A stretch of 56,817 nt of DNA. Origin: Pseudomonadales bacterium. GTDB taxonomy: Bacteria > Pseudomonadota > Gammaproteobacteria > Pseudomonadales > Ketobacteraceae. The translations under genes were made by a program, and so were the position numbers. Where the stretch lies: the NCBI GenBank assembly GCA_020062665.1, contig JAGUVW010000066.1, positions 1 through 56,817 of the forward strand, given 5' to 3'. This document shows, one piece after another, positions 53,565 to 56,817 of the stretch (within the stretch, counting starts at the first letter, position 1; each line of letters starts with the position of its first letter). The notes beneath the pieces were generated by a model, which ran no database searches, was not told where the DNA came from, and worked only from the letters and a program-made list of their open reading frames with translations.

Positions 53565-54802
53565 GATGCTTCCCTCTTGTCGTTATGTTGTTTCACCTGA
53601 ACGATGCGATCGTACTGGCGCTCCAGCTGCTGGCGGTACTCGGCCACCCTGGCACGGATCCCCGCAACCGGCGCTTCCGGCAGAGCGGCCAGCTGATCCA
53701 CCTGCGCCAGCACAGCGTCCGGATCGAAGGTTTCCACCGTATGGCAGTAATCGAGCCAGCCCATATCACGCATCAGGTCGGTGTTCTTGTGGCCGTATTC
53801 AATCGAGATCACCGGGCGCTCGAGCAGCAATGCCTTCAGCACGTTGTGAAAGCGGGTGGCGATGACCAGATCCGTTGCCGCGATTTCCGCCAGCACATCC
53901 TGGTAGGACTGGATGGGGTTCGCCGTTACCCGCGTGCGCTCGTCGGCGCTTAGCGTGGCGAGCAGATCGGTCACGGTAGCGGGATCCGATCCCCTGGCAC
54001 CGGTCAGCAGCCGCAGGTGATAGCCCTTCGACAGCAAGGTTCGCGCCAGACGGGTCAGCTTGGCCAGATAGGTGGCGTAGATCTGCTCGCCACTGGCGTC
54101 GTCCACATTCCAGCCGCGATAGGCCATCACGCCCAGGCCAATCACCTGCGGCGGCCACTGCAGGGGGCGACGCGCCAGGTAGTCGGCCACTGGCAGGCTG
54201 AACACCATGTCGGGCAATACCGGATCGTCCTTGGCGTCGATCCCAACCTGCAACGCAAAGCGGTGGGATGACACTTCGCGGTAGGAACGGTAGTCCGCCG
54301 CTCGCAGGGCCTGGCGGAACCAGCGCACGCTGAGCCAATGGGACACCGGGCCGGCCCCCACGGACAGGAAACGCACCTTGCCACCCACCCTGCGCACGGC
54401 CTGACACCAGCGCAGCAGATCGATGGGTACGTCAAACGGGCCCTGGTAGAAATCGTCGGCAATCCCGGTGCCGGCAATCAGCAGCTGGTCGATACCCCTG
54501 GCCTGTGACTTGGCAATGTGGGCGCGAAACGGTTCGCTGAGCAGCACCGCCAGGGGCCGCACCCAGGCCTGGAAGCGATAGGGGCGAACTCGGGCCACCC
54601 ACGGGGCGACCGGCAGTGGATCATGCACCAGATGGCGTGGCGGCGCCGGAATTGCAGCCTCCGGCGGCGGCGGATCGGATACCAGCACCAGGTGCACATC
54701 CGGCAGGCGCTGGCGCAGGGCATGCAGGGTCGCCGCCAGGGTGGCTTCGTTACCCAGGTTGTTGCAGCCGAACAGGCCGAACAGCGCAATGGTGGGTGAC
54801 AT
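53561..54802 (-). CDS. Polysaccharide pyruvyl transferase family protein
   Basis: A 413-residue member of the PS_pyruv_trans family: opening LFGLFGCNNLGNEATLAATL, then IATRFHNVLKALLLERPVISIEYGHKN near residue 330. Family members add pyruvate ketals to sugars of surface polysaccharides. I start at the ATG at 54802; no strong ribosome-binding site is visible, and a GTG nine codons earlier would overlap rfbC. It overlaps the next oxidoreductase gene by 4 bases. Confidence 0.85.
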   Translation of the reverse strand: MSPTIALFGLFGCNNLGNEATLAATLHALRQRLPDVHLVLVSDPPPPEAAIPAPPRHLVHDPLPVAPWVARVRPYRFQAWVRPLAVLLSEPFRAHIAKSQARGIDQLLIAGTGIADDFYQGPFDVPIDLLRWCQAVRRVGGKVRFLSVGAGPVSHWLSVRWFRQALRAADYRSYREVSSHRFALQVGIDAKDDPVLPDMVFSLPVADYLARRPLQWPPQVIGLGVMAYRGWNVDDASGEQIYATYLAKLTRLARTLLSKGYHLRLLTGARGSDPATVTDLLATLSADERTRVTANPIQSYQDVLAEIAATDLVIATRFHNVLKALLLERPVISIEYGHKNTDLMRDMGWLDYCHTVETFDPDAVLAQVDQLAALPEAPVAGIRARVAEYRQQLERQYDRIVQVKQHNDKREAS

Positions 54803-54830
54803 AACTGCCGTCTGGGCCTGGGCATTCACG

Positions 54831-55364
54831 TCAGCGCGGCTCCAGCAGCGGCCAGCGTTCATCCCGCTCGGCCACATCCCGTGGCGGCAGCGGCCACTGC
54901 ACACCCAGCGCGGGGTCGCTGTAGCGCACGCCCTTCTCCAGTCCCGGTGTGTAGTATTGGTCGGTCATGTACATGAACTCCGTGTTGTCTTCCAGCACCT
55001 GATAGCCGTGGGCCACGCCACCGGGAATGAACAGCGCCAGCCGGTTGTGGTTGTCCAGCCGGATGGCATAGACGTTGCGATAGCTGGGCGATTGCGGGCG
55101 CATGTCCACCAGCACGTCATACACCGCACCGGCGATGCAGCGCACGAACTTTTGTTCTTCCGCCGGCTTTTCCTGATAGTGCAGCCCTCGCACCACACCA
55201 GCCTGATGGGTACGCGCCAGATTCGCCTGCACCACCTGGAACTGGATGCCCTGCTGTTCGAATTCGCGCAGACAGAACGCGCGGGAGAAAGAACCACGGC
55301 TGTCTTCGCGGGGTTCCAGCTCCACCAGAAAGGCGCCGTGAATGTTGATGGGTGTGAACTTCAT
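54831..55364 (-). CDS. rfbC: dTDP-4-dehydrorhamnose 3,5-epimerase family protein
   Basis: A 177-residue cupin epimerase. Catalytic His appears in RGLHYQ, with IPGGVAHGYQVLED and the Tyr-rich YMTDQYYTPG following. In this context, with rfbF and rfbG rather than rmlA/B/D, its substrate is more likely the CDP-4-keto-6-deoxy sugar than a dTDP sugar, so it may be a 3- or 5-epimerase of CDP-sugars. It lies 12 bases after rfbG. Confidence 0.88.
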   Translation of the reverse strand: MKFTPINIHGAFLVELEPREDSRGSFSRAFCLREFEQQGIQFQVVQANLARTHQAGVVRGLHYQEKPAEEQKFVRCIAGAVYDVLVDMRPQSPSYRNVYAIRLDNHNRLALFIPGGVAHGYQVLEDNTEFMYMTDQYYTPGLEKGVRYSDPALGVQWPLPPRDVAERDERWPLLEPR

Positions 55365-55376
55365 GACAGGCCCACC

Positions 55377-56459
55377 TCAATCCTGCGGCACGATGGCCAT
55401 GAAGCGCTGGATGTCCTCCAGGCTCACCTGGCGCATGTCGGCGCCAGCCTGGTAGCGGCGTGTCCACTTCACGATCCATTCCAGCGTGGTGGGCAGATCC
55501 AGCTTGGGCCGCCAACCCATGTAGCCGCGGGCCTTCGCCGCATCCAGTTTCAGGAACGTGCATTCCGGCGGGCCGGGATTTTCGTCTTTCTTCCAGTCGA
55601 AATTGACGCCCCACAGCTCGTACAGCTTGGCGATGATCCAGCCCACGGTTTTCTCGCTCTGTTCCGGCGGGCCGAAGTTCCAGGCGCTGGCGAATGCGTG
55701 GCCGTGGGTGTAAAGACGTTCCGCCAGCATCAGGTAGCCGTGCAGCGGCTCCAGCACATGCTGCCAGGGGCGGGTGGCCTGGGGATTGCGAATCAGGGTG
55801 GGCTCGTCTTTCAGCAGGGAGCGGATGATGTCGGGCACCAGGCGATCCAGCGCCCAGTCACCGCCGCCGATCACATTGCCGGCGCGGCCCGACGCCACCG
55901 CCGCCACATTCTGGCCCTGGTTGGCCGGGTTGTAGTAGGAATGCTGGAACGCATGCACCACCAGTTCGGCGCAGCCCTTGCTGGCGCTGTAGGGATCATC
56001 GCCACCCAGGCGGGAATTTTCCCGGTAGCCCCACACCCATTCTTCGTTGTGATAGCACTTGTCGGAGGTGACGATCACCACTGCCCGCACCGACGGCACC
56101 CGGCGCACCGCGTCGAGCAGATTCACCGTACCCATGATGTTGGTGGAGAAGGTTTCCACCGGATGCTGGTAGGAATAGCGCACCAGGGACTGCGCCGCCA
56201 TGTGGATGACGATCTCGGGCTGGGCTTCTGCCAGGGCTTTTTCCAGCGCCGGCTGCTGGGTGACGTCGCCGATGATCGAATGCATCGACGCCGCGATGTT
56301 CGCCATCTCGAACAGGCTGGGATTAGTGGGCGGCGCCAGCGCATAACCCGTCACCTGGGCGCCCAGGTGCTCCAGCCACAAACACAGCCAGCTGCCCTTG
56401 AAGCCGGTGTGGCCGGTGACGAATACACGTTTTCCTTTCCAGAATTCAGGATTCAGCAT
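55377..56459 (-). CDS. rfbG: CDP-glucose 4,6-dehydratase
   Basis: Converts CDP-glucose to CDP-4-dehydro-6-deoxyglucose. The 360-residue extended SDR has the NAD motif GHTGFKGSW near residue 16, VTSDKCY near residue 133, and the catalytic triad sequence DPYSASK near residue 157. It matches RfbG rather than dTDP-glucose dehydratase by the SDKCY and GRAGNVIGGGDWA segments. It follows the aminotransferase gene by 45 bases. Confidence 0.94.
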   Translation of the reverse strand: MLNPEFWKGKRVFVTGHTGFKGSWLCLWLEHLGAQVTGYALAPPTNPSLFEMANIAASMHSIIGDVTQQPALEKALAEAQPEIVIHMAAQSLVRYSYQHPVETFSTNIMGTVNLLDAVRRVPSVRAVVIVTSDKCYHNEEWVWGYRENSRLGGDDPYSASKGCAELVVHAFQHSYYNPANQGQNVAAVASGRAGNVIGGGDWALDRLVPDIIRSLLKDEPTLIRNPQATRPWQHVLEPLHGYLMLAERLYTHGHAFASAWNFGPPEQSEKTVGWIIAKLYELWGVNFDWKKDENPGPPECTFLKLDAAKARGYMGWRPKLDLPTTLEWIVKWTRRYQAGADMRQVSLEDIQRFMAIVPQD

Positions 56460-56504
56460 GGTGTGACTCGATTTCCATTGGGTGCATGGGATTCATGGGC
56501 GTCG

Positions 56505-56817
56505 TCAGGCAAAGCGCCGGATGGCGGGTTGCACCGGCCGCCCCTTCAGGTAATGGTCGATACCTTGGTCGAGCGCCTGGCGGTAGACCACGAAGGCCTC
56601 GGCAAACGCCGCGACCGTGGCATCGATATCGGCCTCGGTATGGGAATAGTTCACCACCAGCGATGTGGCAAGAATGCCGCGCTGGATAATCTCCTGCATC
56701 AGCAGGGTACGAAACGGCTGTGACGGCTGGCCCGCCTGGTCGCGGCTGCCGAACACCAGGCAACAGGGTTTGCCCAGAATCGGTACGTAGTCGGCCACAC
56801 CGGCGCTGGCGGCGGCC
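56505..56817 (-). CDS. Class III (GSA-type) aminotransferase, C-terminal end
   Basis: The window cuts this gene; only about 103 C-terminal residues are present, including ADYVPILGKPCC and the segment ILATSLVVNYSHTEADID. The order and residues fit glutamate-1-semialdehyde-aminotransferase-like enzymes often present in surface-polysaccharide clusters. The PLP lysine is off the window. It is not the RfbH (E1) enzyme. The frame is open to the window edge. Confidence 0.7.
   Translation of the reverse strand, partial: AAASAGVADYVPILGKPCCLVFGSRDQAGQPSQPFRTLLMQEIIQRGILATSLVVNYSHTEADIDATVAAFAEAFVVYRQALDQGIDHYLKGRPVQPAIRRFA

Overview
The window is high-GC DNA (roughly 60-65 % by eye) from a gammaproteobacterium. 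The housekeeping order def-fmt-rsmB-trkA-trkH, with a LysM gene divergent from def and dprA, tsaC, hemF and aroE nearby, is the arrangement I know from the oriC-proximal region of Pseudomonas and of hydrocarbon-degrading relatives such as Alcanivorax. The accessory content (P450, MpaB-type oxygenase, LCAD-like acyl-CoA dehydrogenase, several diguanylate cyclases) would suit a lipid- or alkane-using environmental bacterium. Genus cannot be assigned from reading alone.

Layout. 1-3.2 kb: end of a zinc importer operon (znuC, znuB), facing a membrane diguanylate cyclase. 3.4-6.3 kb: prlC-yheV and a Spy/CpxP-like periplasmic protein. 6.4-9.4 kb: purE-tsaC-hemF-aroE operon with its terminator. 9.6-14.4 kb: an outer-membrane barrel protein, dprA, and an overlapping operon plsC-START domain-lipoprotein. 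14.4-17.3 kb: a sensor kinase encoded with an orphan polyamine-type binding protein. 17.3-24.4 kb: LysM gene, then def-fmt-rsmB and trkA-trkH. 24.5-27.1 kb: GAF-GGDEF protein and a coiled lipoprotein. 27.1-32.3 kb: oxidative cluster (RhlG-like reductase, SDR, cytochrome P450, MpaB-type oxygenase) under a divergent TetR regulator. 32.3-34.7 kb: broken fic remnant, GntR regulator, acyl-CoA dehydrogenase. 34.8-38.4 kb: oxygen-sensing locus (FixL-type heme-PAS kinase, FixJ, a receiver-only protein without its phosphoacceptor Asp, divergent Fe-S FNR/ANR regulator) plus a small amphi-Trp protein. 38.4-47.2 kb: lipoprotein, response-regulator diguanylate cyclase, and a 2232-residue hybrid kinase. 47.3-49.8 kb: flavin amino-acid monooxygenase-like enzyme, a structured intergenic region, and a small CxxC membrane protein. 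49.8 kb to the end: surface-polysaccharide cluster built around CDP-glucose 4,6-dehydratase chemistry.

Main themes are signalling and envelope. Three GGDEF proteins, all with a recognisable I-site and no EAL or HD-GYP partner in view, sit close to sensory proteins. The most unusual loci are the FixL/FixJ/pseudo-receiver/FNR group with paired repeats before fnr, the giant kinase whose Ser/Thr-kinase head has lost its catalytic residues, the kinase plus binding-protein pair, and the P450/MpaB cluster with an operator inside its promoter. I see no CRISPR array, tRNA, rRNA, complete insertion sequence or phage. No intergenic gap exceeds 300 bases. All identifications come from reading motifs; no database search was possible.
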